Below, in pieces: positions 51,394 to 61,893 of a stretch of DNA of 64,000 bases. A program made the translations under genes and the position numbers. The notes under the pieces were generated by a model. The model saw only the letters and a program-made list of their open reading frames with translations, did not search any database and was not told the origin of the DNA. This DNA is from Paramecium pentaurelia (taxonomy: Eukaryota > Ciliophora > Oligohymenophorea > Peniculida > Parameciidae): contig CAJJDO010000033.1 of assembly GCA_905183005.1 (NCBI GenBank), forward strand, positions 5,820 to 69,819. Direction: 5' to 3'. Every line of letters starts with the position of its first letter. Positions within the stretch are counted from its first letter, which is position 1.

Positions 51394-52421
51394 TCAAATA
51401 TTTAATGAGGCATTTAATCTTCTTATTGAAATATTATTAATACTAAGTTCTTCTGATTCCATTTCTGAAGAATTGATCATCAAAATTAAATGAGTTGGGG
51501 AATCAACCAAATTATCTGCAAAATTGATTGCTTTGTTAAAATTCAAGAAGGATGTAATTAAATTATCTTAATTGATATTACCATTTTTTAATATATATAT
51601 TCCACTTCCTTCTTATGCTATATTATTCATAATTTTTGATTGTTTTATCTACAATTTTTTTTTGTTCATATCTAAAAATAAACCTCCTCCTTAATAATTG
51701 GCAATATTATACAATATTTTACACTAAAGAATCTTCATAGACATATTGGTTGAATTATAGCAACACATGAACTACAATTATTATAAAGGAAATACGAATT
51801 CAAAATTTAGATATTCTAATTGATTTAATTAGCTGTTACAATTATTATACATTCATATTGTTTAATGTAATTAGAATAACTAAAAAGATTCATAATCTTA
51901 AGTTATTAAAAGTTTAAAAATCCAAAAACATCAATCCATTAAACAAAAAGAACAATTATTTTTTGAAATAATCATTTATTAATATGAAAAACAAGTTTAT
52001 TTGAATTAGATTGAAATTAAATTAATGAGCTTGTTAGTTGGGATTATTAAAATAGCTTAATGATTGTATTAATAGAATTGGTTGTGTCTTCTTGTTACTT
52101 AATATATACTTCCTGGAAATATGAAAATTTCGATTCATTTTCTATTGATTCAATATTTGAATTTTGTACAATAAGACCACTACCTATGATCATAATTAAA
52201 TTTTCTCTAGTGAATAAATCTGCATTCATTTTATAATAAAGTAATAGTTGATCTCCTTTAACTATTAAATATTCCATTTTTCTAATTGATGGTCGATATA
52301 TTAATGAAAAATAATGCCACCAGTTTATTTATTCTAATGGGTCAATATCTAATTTAATCAGATTTTATTATCCTTCATAAGCATTGAAGGTATAACTTTG
52401 AGATGGTCTGAGGGCAATCAT
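51394..52421 (-). CDS. Surface-type protein, LamG-like plus Gly-rich beta-helix-like, frame-shifted
   Basis: Two consecutive minus-strand ORFs appear to be one gene with a break between 51852 and 51972. The upstream ORF (ATG 52421 to TGA 51972, 149 aa) contains SYTFNAYEGQQNLIKLD, NWWHYFSLIYRPS and IIGSGLIVQNSNIESIENES, resembling a laminin-G-like strand followed by parallel beta-helix turns. The downstream ORF (ATG 51852 to TGA 51394, 152 aa) has the beta-helix turn NIANYQGGGLFLDM and later SGIYILKNGNINQDN. Similar WHF/WHY motifs occur in the inverted repeat at 7.4 and 9.1 kb. Family assignment is by appearance only. A more 5' portion may extend to about 52600 in another frame. Confidence 0.5.
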
Positions 52422-53304
52422 AAGAAATTAGTTACAAATTTGTGGAAGCTTACCCTATTAAAGTCAAATAAAGAAAGCAATCACTATTCATTAATCCAAC
52501 ATATCCTACTTATTATATTATACTTTAGGGAGTGTATTGTGACTAAATTCAAATGAATATTCCTTTATTATCTGTATATTAATTGTTCACTTCTAGGATA
52601 GTTTTGAAAATTTAATAAAATTTTTTCATCTTAGTCATATATAAAAATTAAAGAGTCTCAAAATATGAAAAGATAATTAACATTTAAAATATCTTCATTA
52701 TTATAATAATTAATTTGATTCAAATATTTATTAATCCTAAAAAATTATACCTGTTTAATATTATTTTTCATTAAAATAGTTATATATCAAATATTTTCTA
52801 TTTCATTTTTGTTGAATGATATTAAATGATTAATAATCCTATATTTATCCTTTTATATCTAATTGATATAGGAAATTCAGATTTTATAAATATAAACAAA
52901 TCTAAATATTAATTTTATAATTTTAATAGAAAAATTTCAAGTGAATTTGTTCTTCAAGTGATAAGTAAAGTAAATCCTATGATATACTGTCTGATGCAGA
53001 TAATCCAATAGAATAATCAATTATTTTTGAGTAGGAGTTATATGTTAAGGATTTTATAAAATCTTTAGATGAATTAAACAATCTATTATAGAAAGTACAT
53101 ATCAATTGAATCTTTATTTAGAATTTGATTTTAATCCAAAAAAAAAAAATATAAAGTTCTGAAAATTGATTCAATATTTATTGCCTTAAATTGTTTTTTT
53201 AATATAAAATAGCATTACATAAAAATAAAATATAGAACATCTTTGAATAATATAAATTAAACTGAATAATAAAAATCAATTAAAATTTCTTTAAAGTTAT
53301 ATTA
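52422..53304. other. Spacer with a short coding-like piece
   Basis: A plus-strand frame at about 52944-53107 reads SYDILSDADNPIEQSIIFEQ, then LYVKDFIKSLDELNNLLQK. It is clearly protein-like but only about 54 codons long and without a start; it might be an exon. The remainder has no supportable gene. Confidence 0.35.
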
Positions 53305-54938
53305 ATGTATCTAGCCAAAGCTTAGAAGGATATTAGGAAAACAGAATGAAATTCTCAAGTTCATGGACATTTATGGTAGGTTTTGGAAGTGTTTGGAGAT
53401 TTCCATATCGTATAAATTTGATTATAAATTATTGTTTAGTTGTATTTAAGAATGGAGGAGGAACATTCTTAATACCATACTTTATATTGGTTTATACTTT
53501 AGCTATTCCATTATTTTTTTTTAGAAGTAGGTTTATGATAATTTAAAGGGATTGGAATGGCACATTTATTAGATTTAGAAAAACCTAAGTTAAAAGGATT
53601 TGAATATGTCGGAATAGTAATTAATGCATATATATCTCATATTATGTAAATAATATAATAATTAATAGATTCTAATAATGGCATATTCTTTGAGATACTG
53701 ATGGGAATCATTTAAATATCCTATTCCATGGTTAGAGAGTATTGTTGAATAGAATAAACCATTTTCAAGAGATTATTTTATGATTCTATAGTTTAGATGT
53801 CCACTTCTATTACAGATTTAAGTTATTTAAATTTGTAATATATTAGATCATGTAATTTGGAGTCTGTTTATTGCTAATATAGTATATTAATAATAGTATA
53901 CTTTTGTATAAAGTATATATATTAACATTAAAATTATTAGAGAAGGTGTTGAGACTTCAGGAAAAATAGCTATAGTAACAGCCACTTCACCTTATATTTT
54001 ATAAGGGATTTTATTAATAAGAGGTTTAATGTAAGTAGGTTCAATAGATGGAATTTATTATTTATTTAAACCAGACTTTTTTAAATTAATTAATCCATCA
54101 GTTTGGGTAGATGCTGCTAATTTGGTTATATTTTAAAAGTCAGTTGGATAAGCTATACTTTGTTTATATGGAAGTTATAGAAAAAAAGAGGACAATTTAC
54201 CTAATTTTTCTTTTTCTATTCCATTATTAACAGCATTATGTGGAATGTTAGTTGATTTGGTCGTATTCAGCATTTTTTTATATCCAACAATTTTAGCTTA
54301 GATGCCAATTCCAAATTTTTGGTATATATTATTCTTTTCAGTATTATTATTATTGGGGATTGATACTTAATTTTGATTTGTAAATGGAATTGCAGGAACA
54401 ATTGAAGATATTTATTTAGGAGAAGTAATAAGTTTTGGAAATAAATTAACTGTTTAATAAGTTAGATTATATGTTTGCAGTATTTTAGGAATTATAGGTT
54501 TAATTTATTGTACAGATATTGGATTTTATTTAATAAGTTTTGTTGATACTTATGGAACTAATCTTTCATTTATGTTAGGAGTGTTATTTGAAGTATTTTA
54601 TTTTGGATCAAAGGAGAGATTTGAATAATTTAAGAGAGATTTAGAGAAAGATGGTAATCATGTACCTTGGTTAGTTGAATTTTCACTAACAAAATTATGT
54701 CATTATACTGTTGTTGTATTACTAATAATATCAATTATCTCTTAAATAAAAAGTTCTCTTATTATTCAATTTATGTTGTTCTGATTGGATGGATTATCTC
54801 TTTCTCACCATTTATTGCTGCCATTAAAATTTACATAGAGTAATATTTTTAACTTAATATAAAAGAAATCGTAATATGATTGATATTAGTAAGACTGGTT
54901 TAGATATAGAGTTATTGACAAAATAAGTATAATAATGA
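53305..54938 (+). pseudogene. Sodium:neurotransmitter symporter (SNF family) gene, damaged
   Basis: The sequence encodes an SNF-family transporter, a many-helix membrane protein that couples Na+ to uptake of amino acids or related solutes. TM1 and after: WTFMVGFGSVWRFPY, a 30-nt intron, then FKNGGGTFLIPYFILVY. Middle: VETSGKIAIVTATSPYILQG, the family's conserved SGK...T...PY stretch. Later: LLLLGIDTQF..VNG (the LGIDSQF motif). The tail is MIDISKTGLDIELLTK. Damage: one T too many near 53520, TGA at 53536 and 54374 (both where Gly is likely), and a frame change near 54745 that is shared by the second copy of the 3' part. Most likely a pseudogene, although some breaks are in homopolymers. Confidence 0.8.
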
Positions 54939-55014
54939 TTTTTTAATTTTTATTGTGTAACCATTTTATATTTAGAAATATTACAATTATTATATTATAA
55001 GTAGTTAAATTAGA

Positions 55015-55662
55015 ATGGGAGCTAATTGTTCAAATTGTAATTAATGTTAAAAAGATAAAATGGAATTAAATAACGAAGTAGAAGTGACTAAAAAGTCAGA
55101 AAGTCATAAAGTATCATCCTTTTCACAATAATCATCGAACAGTTTAATCGATGGTGTAATTAAATTGAAATTTATTGAAAGAATGATTTAAAGTAGACAA
55201 AGTGCACTCCTAAAGAATAAAAGAACACAAAGTTTTCGGTATTCTCAGATGATCAAGAGAAAGAAAAAAATAAACAGAATAAACTAAATGATAAGGCAAT
55301 TGTGATATAGAAAAATTGGAAAGCTCATAAAGCTAGAGAAAGTTATAAAGAAGTCAAAAAATCATTATCAGAGTCATAAAAAGCAAATGAAAAGCAATAA
55401 TAATAATAATAATAATAAAATGATTAAGCTACAGTAGCCAGTAAGGATAAAAAGAAATACTTTAACTCATTAGAATTTGGAAGTATTATTAGAAATTATT
55501 AAAATAATAGTGAATAATACGAATAATGTTTAATCTAGGGAGAAACGACCACTTTTTGTATTTAAAAGTGGTGCCACTTATGAAGGAGAATGGGTGGGAA
55601 ATAAAAGAGATGGAAAAGGTGTTTAAATTTGGCCTGATGGAGCTAGATATGATGGAGAATGG
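55015..55662 (+). CDS. IQ-motif / MORN-repeat protein, copy A (cut off at N)
   Basis: ATG 55015 gives MGANCSNCNQCQKDK, a strong candidate for N-myristoylation plus palmitoylation at the membrane. After a probable 23-nt intron, the frame contains an IQ-like calmodulin-binding motif (AIVIQKNWKAHKARESYKEV) and a polyglutamine tract written mostly as TAA (55395-55418). A 29-nt intron (starting GTG, ending TAG before 55538) leads into MORN repeats (GATYEGEWVGNKRDGKGVQI). The copy stops at the N. MORN repeats bind membranes or proteins. The 3' part is found only in copy B. Confidence 0.75.
55395..55418 (+). repeat. TAA microsatellite encoding polyglutamine (8 Gln)
   Basis: CAA followed by seven TAA triplets, all Gln in the ciliate code. 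The second copy (56568-56585) has CAA plus five TAA, so the tract differs by two residues between the versions. Confidence 0.9.
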
Positions 55663-55663
55663 N

Positions 55664-56828
55664 GGAATTATAGGTTTAATTTATTGTACAGATATTGGAT
55701 TTTATTTAATAAGTTTTGTTGATACTTATGGAACTAATCTTTCATTTATGTTAGGAGTGTTATTTGAAGTATTTTATTTTGGATCAAAGGAGAGATTTGA
55801 ATAATTTAAGAGAGATTTAGAGAAAGATGGTAATCATGTACCTTGGTTAGTTGAATTTTCACTAACAAAATTATGTCATTATACTGTTGTTGTATTACTA
55901 ATAATATCAATTATCTCTTAAATAAAAAGTTCTCTTATTATTCAATTTATGTTGTTCTGATTGGATGGATTATCTCTTTCTCACCATTTATTGCTGCCAT
56001 TAAAATTTACATAGAGTAATATTTTTGATATAATATAATAGAAATCGTAATATGATTGATATGAGTAAGACTGATTTAGGTATAGAGTTATTGACAAAAT
56101 AAGTATTATAATGATTTTTTAATTTTTATTGTGTTTCCATTTTATATTTAGAAATATTACAATTATTATATTATAAGTAGTTAAATTAGAATGGGAGCTA
56201 ATTGTTCAAATGTAATTAATTTTAAAAAGATAAAATGAATTAAATAACGAAGTAAAAGTGACCAAAAAATCAGAAAGTCATAAAGTATCATCCTTTTCAC
56301 AATAATCATCGAACAGTTTAATCGATGGTGTAATTACATTGAAATTTATTGAAAGAATGATTTAAAGTAGACAAAGTGCACTCCTAAAGAATTAAAGAAC
56401 GCAAGGTTTTCGGTATTCTCAGATGATCAAGAAAAGAAAAAATAAACAGAATAAACTAAATGATAAGGCAATTGTTATATAAAAAAATTGGAAAAGCTCA
56501 TAAATCTAGAGAAAGTTATAAGGAAGTCAAAAAATCATTATCATAGTCAAAAAAAGCAAATCAAAAACAATAATAATAATAATAAAATAATTAAGCTACA
56601 GTAGCCAGTAAGTATAAAAAGAAATATTTAACTCATTAGAATTTGGAAGTATTATTAGAAATTATTAAAATAATAGTGAATAATGCAAATAATGTTTAAT
56701 CTAGGGAGAAACGACCACTTTTTGTATTTAAAAATGGTGCCACTTATGAAGGAGAATGGGTGGGAAATAAAAGAGATGGAAAAGGTGTTTAAATTTGGCC
56801 TGATGGAGCTAGATATGATGGAGAATGG
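55664..56828 (+). repeat. Duplicated SNF-3'/MORN-5' segment, copy B
   Basis: 1165 bp matching 54488-55662. It starts directly after the lone N, in the middle of the SNF gene, and continues beyond 56828 into the rest of the MORN gene. The SNF 3' part inside it (about 55664-56115) carries the same frame breaks as copy A. Confidence 0.95.
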
Positions 56829-57390
56829 GTTGATAATAAAGCCTGTGGAAAAGGTAGTTTCTATCATGTAGATGGTGATTCTTATATTGGAGAATGGGCA
56901 GATGATATAGTTAATGGTTATGGAGTTTATAGATAAAGCAATGGAGCTGTATATGAAGGATATTGGCGAAATGATTAATAACATGGAAAAAGAGAGGAGA
57001 AATGTAATAAATTTAAATTAATAAATTTAGGGTCTGATTTATCTAGTTATAAAGGGGATCATTTTGAGGGTAAAAAATTAGGGAAAGGAAAGTATATGCG
57101 GCAAAGTGGGAGTTATTTTGAAGGAGATTGGTTTGAAAATAAGATAAATGGATATGTAATGATTATTATGTTGATTTAATTAGGGAGAATATTATTGGTC
57201 AGATGATAGAATTTATAAAGGGTCATGGTAAAATAATAAAATGCAGATGGTAAGGACATATAATCATAAAAAATTTCACTAAGGAGATAAATTTTAGTAA
57301 ATTGTAACATAGAGTATGGATATATAGTTGGAAAAAATGTGCATAGTGTTGGGATTAGTAGATTTTTAATCATGTTTAACAACATTATTT
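56191..57390 (+). pseudogene. IQ-motif / MORN-repeat protein, copy B, damaged
   Basis: Starts MGANCSN at ATG 56191, but one T is missing relative to copy A (AAATGTAAT for AAATTGTAAT), so the N-terminal frame is lost. From 56728 it encodes about six good MORN repeats: GATYEGEWVGNKRDGKGVQI, ARYDGEWVDNKACGKGSFY, DSYIGEWADDIVNGYGVY, AVYEGYWRNDQQHGK, then GDHFEGKKLGKGKY and GSYFEGDWFENKINGY. A 28-nt intron near 57158-57185 joins to GEYYWSDDRIYKGSW. Beyond about 57235 the MORN pattern decays (later repeats are recognisable only as scraps), ending at about 57390-57440. MORN spacing and Gly/Tyr positions are otherwise excellent. Confidence 0.75.
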
Positions 57391-57764
57391 TGTGCTGTTT
57401 TAAGACAATTAAGCTCTAGATAAATATGTGAAAGAGGAAACTGATATTGAAACAAAAAATTACTGACTGAATATATAATCATTAGATCTCTACCTAAGGA
57501 TTAATAATAAATCTTAATCAAAGATTGAAACACATTATTGATTAGTTCTCCCTAGAAAGCGGAAAAAAGAAAAAGATTGATATATCATTAAAAATTTAAA
57601 TTGAATTTTAGGAATTTTAATAATTAAATGCCTGATTGGCTAAATGATTTAAAGAAATATTCTTTATGAGATTTGAAACAAAACTTAAAAACATTTTCAG
57701 GTTTTTGGATAATTATGTATCTAGATCATTTTTGTTCATGAAGGCTTGAAAATTAAGTAATTCC

Positions 57765-58809
57765 TCATATATAAGAAAATTAATTGATATAATGCAACAT
57801 TTTTTTAATTTAAATTAAGCATAGAAAATTTTATTTAAAACCTAAAATATTTTTTGATAAGTAAATATTTTTCTGTAAGAGTTATTTAGTTTATTCAAAC
57901 TTTTAAAGTAAATTTGTCTTAAGAATAATTTTTGGTAAATTCTCCTGGCAACTAAAAGTAAAAGTATATTACTGCTAATTATTGCATTTAATATAAATTT
58001 GAATGGAGTTATTTACACTTAGATTTTTTTGGCATTAGGCTTGAATTTCTAAGTTTAATATGTATATGTTTAAATCAAATTGGATTTCATTTTCTCCTAA
58101 TTATAGGGTTTCTTAATCTATTTAATCACTTTATAATTATATTTAATGAATATTATTTGAAATATTTTATAGTTATTAAACTATGCTAATATGGTCGCAA
58201 ATTAAGGGGGTAATTTCATTATAGTAAATACATTCTCCTTTAAAAATTACCCAATCTTTAATACAAGCAGTACATTATTTATACCCAAGTCCGTAGCATT
58301 TTTCACAATTATTAGAACATTTTCCGATATACAAATCAAATGCATTAATTCCCAATATTTAGTTAAAGTTGAATTAGATTGAGTTTTAAAATAAACTTCA
58401 TTAATGATTAAGAATTATTCATTTAAGCTCTAAGATTTATTAAGCTAATATGTTATTTAATCCCTCCACAGTTTATATAATGGGTTGGTTAATTTAATTG
58501 TACTTTTAACAATTCATAATCGTCAAGCTTAAGAATAAATTAATCATCCTCCAAAATGCCAAACAACCAAAGTTTGAATTCTACTTAAAAATTAAAATGG
58601 GAAGATAAATTAAAAATTGTATAATTAATCGTTTAATTTGATCTTAAGTTAAGGTATCCTCCAGCTAGAATAAGACCAGCGCATACACTTGAAGAGAGTG
58701 TTTTTGGTATCATCTATTTCCACCCATCGAACTCACTTGGAGTTTACCAAAATGATTTAACATGAATCCAAAAGTCACATAGCATTATATCATCCTAACA
58801 ATACAACAT
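57765..58809 (-). pseudogene. Cysteine-rich surface protein gene, one frameshift
   Basis: Minus strand. The first ORF (ATG 58809 to TGA 58336, 158 codons) reads LCDFWIHVKSFWQTPSEFDG, then SSSVCAGLILAGGYLNL and NFQVEFKLWLFGILEDDQFI, a beta-rich extracellular-type domain. A one-base shift in the A run near 58390 leads to the second ORF, with ILGINAFDLYIGKCSNNCEK and CYGLGYKQCTACIKDW, a furin-like Cys-rich module. That ORF continues (NEIQFDLNIYILNLEIQAQC) to TGA 57765. Large Paramecium membrane proteins often combine such modules. No membrane helix is visible in what remains, so the gene is partial or truncated at its 3' side. Confidence 0.6.
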
Positions 58810-59830
58810 CCTTTTGAGCATTACAATATTTCAATTTTAAATTTATTTATCCCTCATGATTCCTCAATTTTTCATTATTTTACATATTCTCCTCCCCCCC
58901 TGTTTAAATTTGATATTGTTATGAAAATATTTTTTGAGGAGTGAATCATTTAAATATCAAAAGTAACATTTTTTTCATAATAAAAGTCACTAAAATTATC
59001 ACATCATAATTGATAATCTTATTTTATTTTTTAAATCTTTATTTAATTTACCGTCAAAGTATATTAAAAGCATTCTTTTTTTATTCATTCCAACTATCTA
59101 TTTTAAAATACAAAAATATCAAATATATACTTCAAAATTAAAAATGAAACTTTTATTCAATAGAGTGGAGGAAGACTTGATTTTAAGAATTAATGTATTG
59201 CTAGAGAATGTTCAAAAATCTCCAAAAAAAGTCTCATTACCACACTTTTTTGAATAAAGTTGCGCTTAAATTTTACTTAATTTATATATATTCTTGATTC
59301 CATAATCTTCACTGAAAGCCTTGTATATAATTTCAAATTGATTTTCAGCATTTATGTATTTATTTTATATGAACTTTTAAGGAGTTGAAAGTTTTAAATG
59401 AATATGAAAGTTATTTACTTTAGATCATAGATTAAATAATTGTTTTTAATGAAGTGAAAAAGATTTATTTCAATGTTTGCACATCGAATAATTATCAATA
59501 AGTATTTATTTATATGAAAAATAAAGATTGAAGAAAATTTTTTTATTTAATTTTAACATATTCACTTTCTTTTAATTAAGTTTAAAAGTGATTTTCATGA
59601 ATTAAAATATTTTCGCATCACCTAATCATCAATAATTTCTTATCTGATACTTTGAATTATTTTGAATAATAAGAAAAGGAATTAGAACAACAATCTTTTC
59701 ATAAACAAGTAGACTTAGATTTCAAGAATATCTCAAAATTTACGTAATTCAATCATATGTTGGTTTTTTACCTTTTCAGGTTATCTTTAATATATATAGA
59801 AAGAAAAATAAAATTAAAATTTATTGTGTG
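58810..59830. other. Spacer
   Basis: AT-rich, with a C-run near 58893-58900. No supportable gene. Confidence 0.4.
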
Positions 59831-60694
59831 ATGTCTAAAAGTGAGAATCACTAAAACTGGGGTGTTAATGACTATTGCAAAACTATGACTTAGGACTTGA
59901 TTGCATCCACACTAGCAACTTGGGGTCCTAATGTTGTCACATTTAAACCACTTCTTNNNNNNNNNNNNNNNNNNNNNNNNNNNNNNNNNNNNNNNNNNNN
60001 NNNNNNNNNNNNNNNNNNNNNNNNNNNNNNNNNNNNNNNNNNNNNNNNNNNNNNNNNNNNNNNNNNNNNNNNNNNNNNNNNNNNNNNNNNNNNNNNNNNN
60101 NNNNNNNNNNNNNNNNNNNNNNNNNNNNNNNNNNNNNNNNNNNNNNNNNNNNNNNNNNNNNNNNNNNNNNNNNNNNNNNNNNNNNNNNNNNNNNNNNNNN
60201 NNNNNNNNNNNNNNNNNNNNNNNNNNNNNNNNNNNNNNNNNNNNNNNNNNNNNNNNNNNNNNNNNNNNNNNNNNNNNNNNNNNNNNNNNNNNNNNNNNNN
60301 NNNNNNNNNNNNNNNNNNNNNNNNNNNNNNNNNNNNNNNNNNNNNNNNNNNNNNNNNNNNNNNNNNNNNNNNNNNNNNNNNNNNNNNNNNNNNNNNNNNN
60401 NNNNNNNNNNNNNNNNNNNNNNNNNNNNNNNNNNNNNNNNNNNNNNNNNNNNNNNNNNNNNNNNNNNNNNNNNNNNNNNNNNNNNNNNNNNNNNNNNNNN
60501 NNNNNNNNNNNNNNNNNNNNNNNNNNNNNNNNNNNNNNNNNNNNNNNNNNNNNNNNNNNNNNNNNNNNNNNNNNNNNNNNNNNNNNNNNNNNNNNNNNNN
60601 NNNNNNNNNNNNNNNNTAGAAGGGTTAAGATAAATTGAATAAATCCAACAAAAAGAATCCAAGAGGAGGTAGAGGATCAAAGAAAAATTTATGA
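59831..60694 (+). CDS. Hypothetical gene spanning an assembly gap
   Basis: ATG 59831 gives a clean N terminus (MSKSENHQNWGVNDYCKTMT, then LIASTLATWGPNVVTF) up to the gap. After the gap the same frame gives a basic C terminus (QKGQDKLNKSNKKNPRGGRG, then SKKNL) and TGA 60692. Start and stop are in the same frame if the N run (660) is the true length. I do not recognise the family. The TLATWGPNVVTFKPLL segment is well-structured and the tail is Lys/Gly/Arg-rich, possibly nucleic-acid binding. Confidence 0.5.
59957..60616. other. Assembly gap (660 N)
   Basis: Run of Ns inside the gene at 59831-60694. No information. Confidence 0.99.
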
Positions 60695-61180
60695 AGCCTC
60701 AAATGAGTATTATTAAACATTTAAACATTTATATATAGAAAAAATAATAATATCAAAAAATATTGGAATAATAATAATATTAAAATAATTAAGGAGATAT
60801 TCACCTCCTTAATTAATAAACAACTCAGCAAAAGAGTTTATAACTCTTGATCAGATAATTAACTGAAAAGGGAATTTGTCTTTACAACTGTCTGATGTTT
60901 CTTCTCTTTTTATTAATTTTTAATCAGCTCGTCTTCCTATAATCATTATTTCAACTTTATGATTAATTTTTCAATTTACTAAAATTTATTAACCAATTAT
61001 TTTTTTTTTAAGAGGTACGAAATTTCTTCTAATTGTAACCTTCTAAATTGATTATATGTATTTATTTATTGCACCTTGACCTTATAAGCCAACAACCTAA
61101 TTTGATGATTATTAAGATTCTTTCAATTAAATATTCTCAAGGATCAATGGAAGAGAAAATGGTTTTTTAGGCAAACGTAA
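60695..61180. other. Spacer
   Basis: No supportable gene. Contains a short inverted repeat GGAGATATTCACCTCC near 60793-60809, which could form a small hairpin in the 3' flank of the gap-spanning gene. Confidence 0.35.
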
Positions 61181-61775
61181 TCAAATTAATATAAGATTGT
61201 TCATACAACATTAAAAATTTAAGGGTTAAAAGAAATTGATTCGTATAAGGAGCTGATCTTAAAACTTTACCTTATTTTTGCCATCACAATTAAATTGTTT
61301 TTTTAATAATAATATATTTCCCATAATCTTGATTACCAGATATTGACTTATTTTTTCACACTGTAATTATCTATCTTTTTTCTCATAAATTTCAAAATCT
61401 TTTTTTATTTTTATTTAGATTTCATTAGCTACTTTAATTATTAATTCACTCATGTTTCTGTTTTTTCTGATTTAATATTGTCCAAGATATTCTAAATTTA
61501 TTCCACCTCATTTATTTTTCCTTCCCAATCTTTGCTTATGTCCAATTGTTGCAAACTCTTAAGCTTATCTCTCTCTTCTTCTTTTACTTCTGCACCTAGC
61601 ATCTTCATATTGTCTTCAATTTCTTCACACAGATCTGCTTTTCCTTTCAAGATTGAACTTAAAAAAAATATTCCTTATTTTGCTTCTATTAAATGAATTG
61701 CTTTGTTTCCTGATCTAATTTATACCACAAGAATCCTTATATCTTCCTAAAGATTTCATTTTCGGTACCTTTAAG
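61181..61775 (-). CDS. Coiled-coil hypothetical protein, frame-shifted
   Basis: Minus strand. Three consecutive protein-like frames: GTENEIFRKIQGFLWYKLDQ (about 61770-61680), GIFFLSSILKGKADLCEEIE then MLGAEVKEEERDKLKSLQQL (to TGA 61450), and MSELIIKVANEIQIKIKKDF (ATG 61453, overlapping the previous stop as ATGA, to TGA 61181). All are Lys/Glu-rich helices of coiled-coil type. The breaks are single-base changes near an A run and a T run, so they may be one gene of about 190 residues. No family is recognised. Confidence 0.45.
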
Positions 61776-61893
61776 TTAAATTTATGATATCTAACTATTT
61801 TATATCAAGCATTATCATATAAATCGAAATTCAATAAATATTTAAATGAGGAAGTCTTAAATATCAGATAACTTGATTTGCCATGAGTTTATA

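Larger units (their letters stand above)
54488..55662 (+). repeat. Duplicated SNF-3'/MORN-5' segment, copy A
   Basis: 1175 bp matching 55664-56828 with a few percent divergence and small indels, including a different number of TAA units. It ends exactly at a lone N (55663). Confidence 0.95.

Noticed and set aside
58890..58905. C run as a telomere remnant
   Set aside because: A single short homopolymer without tandem units.
59897..60680. Long open frames on both strands across the second N run
   Set aside because: Same reason. Only the plus frame from 59831, supported by sequence on both sides, was kept.
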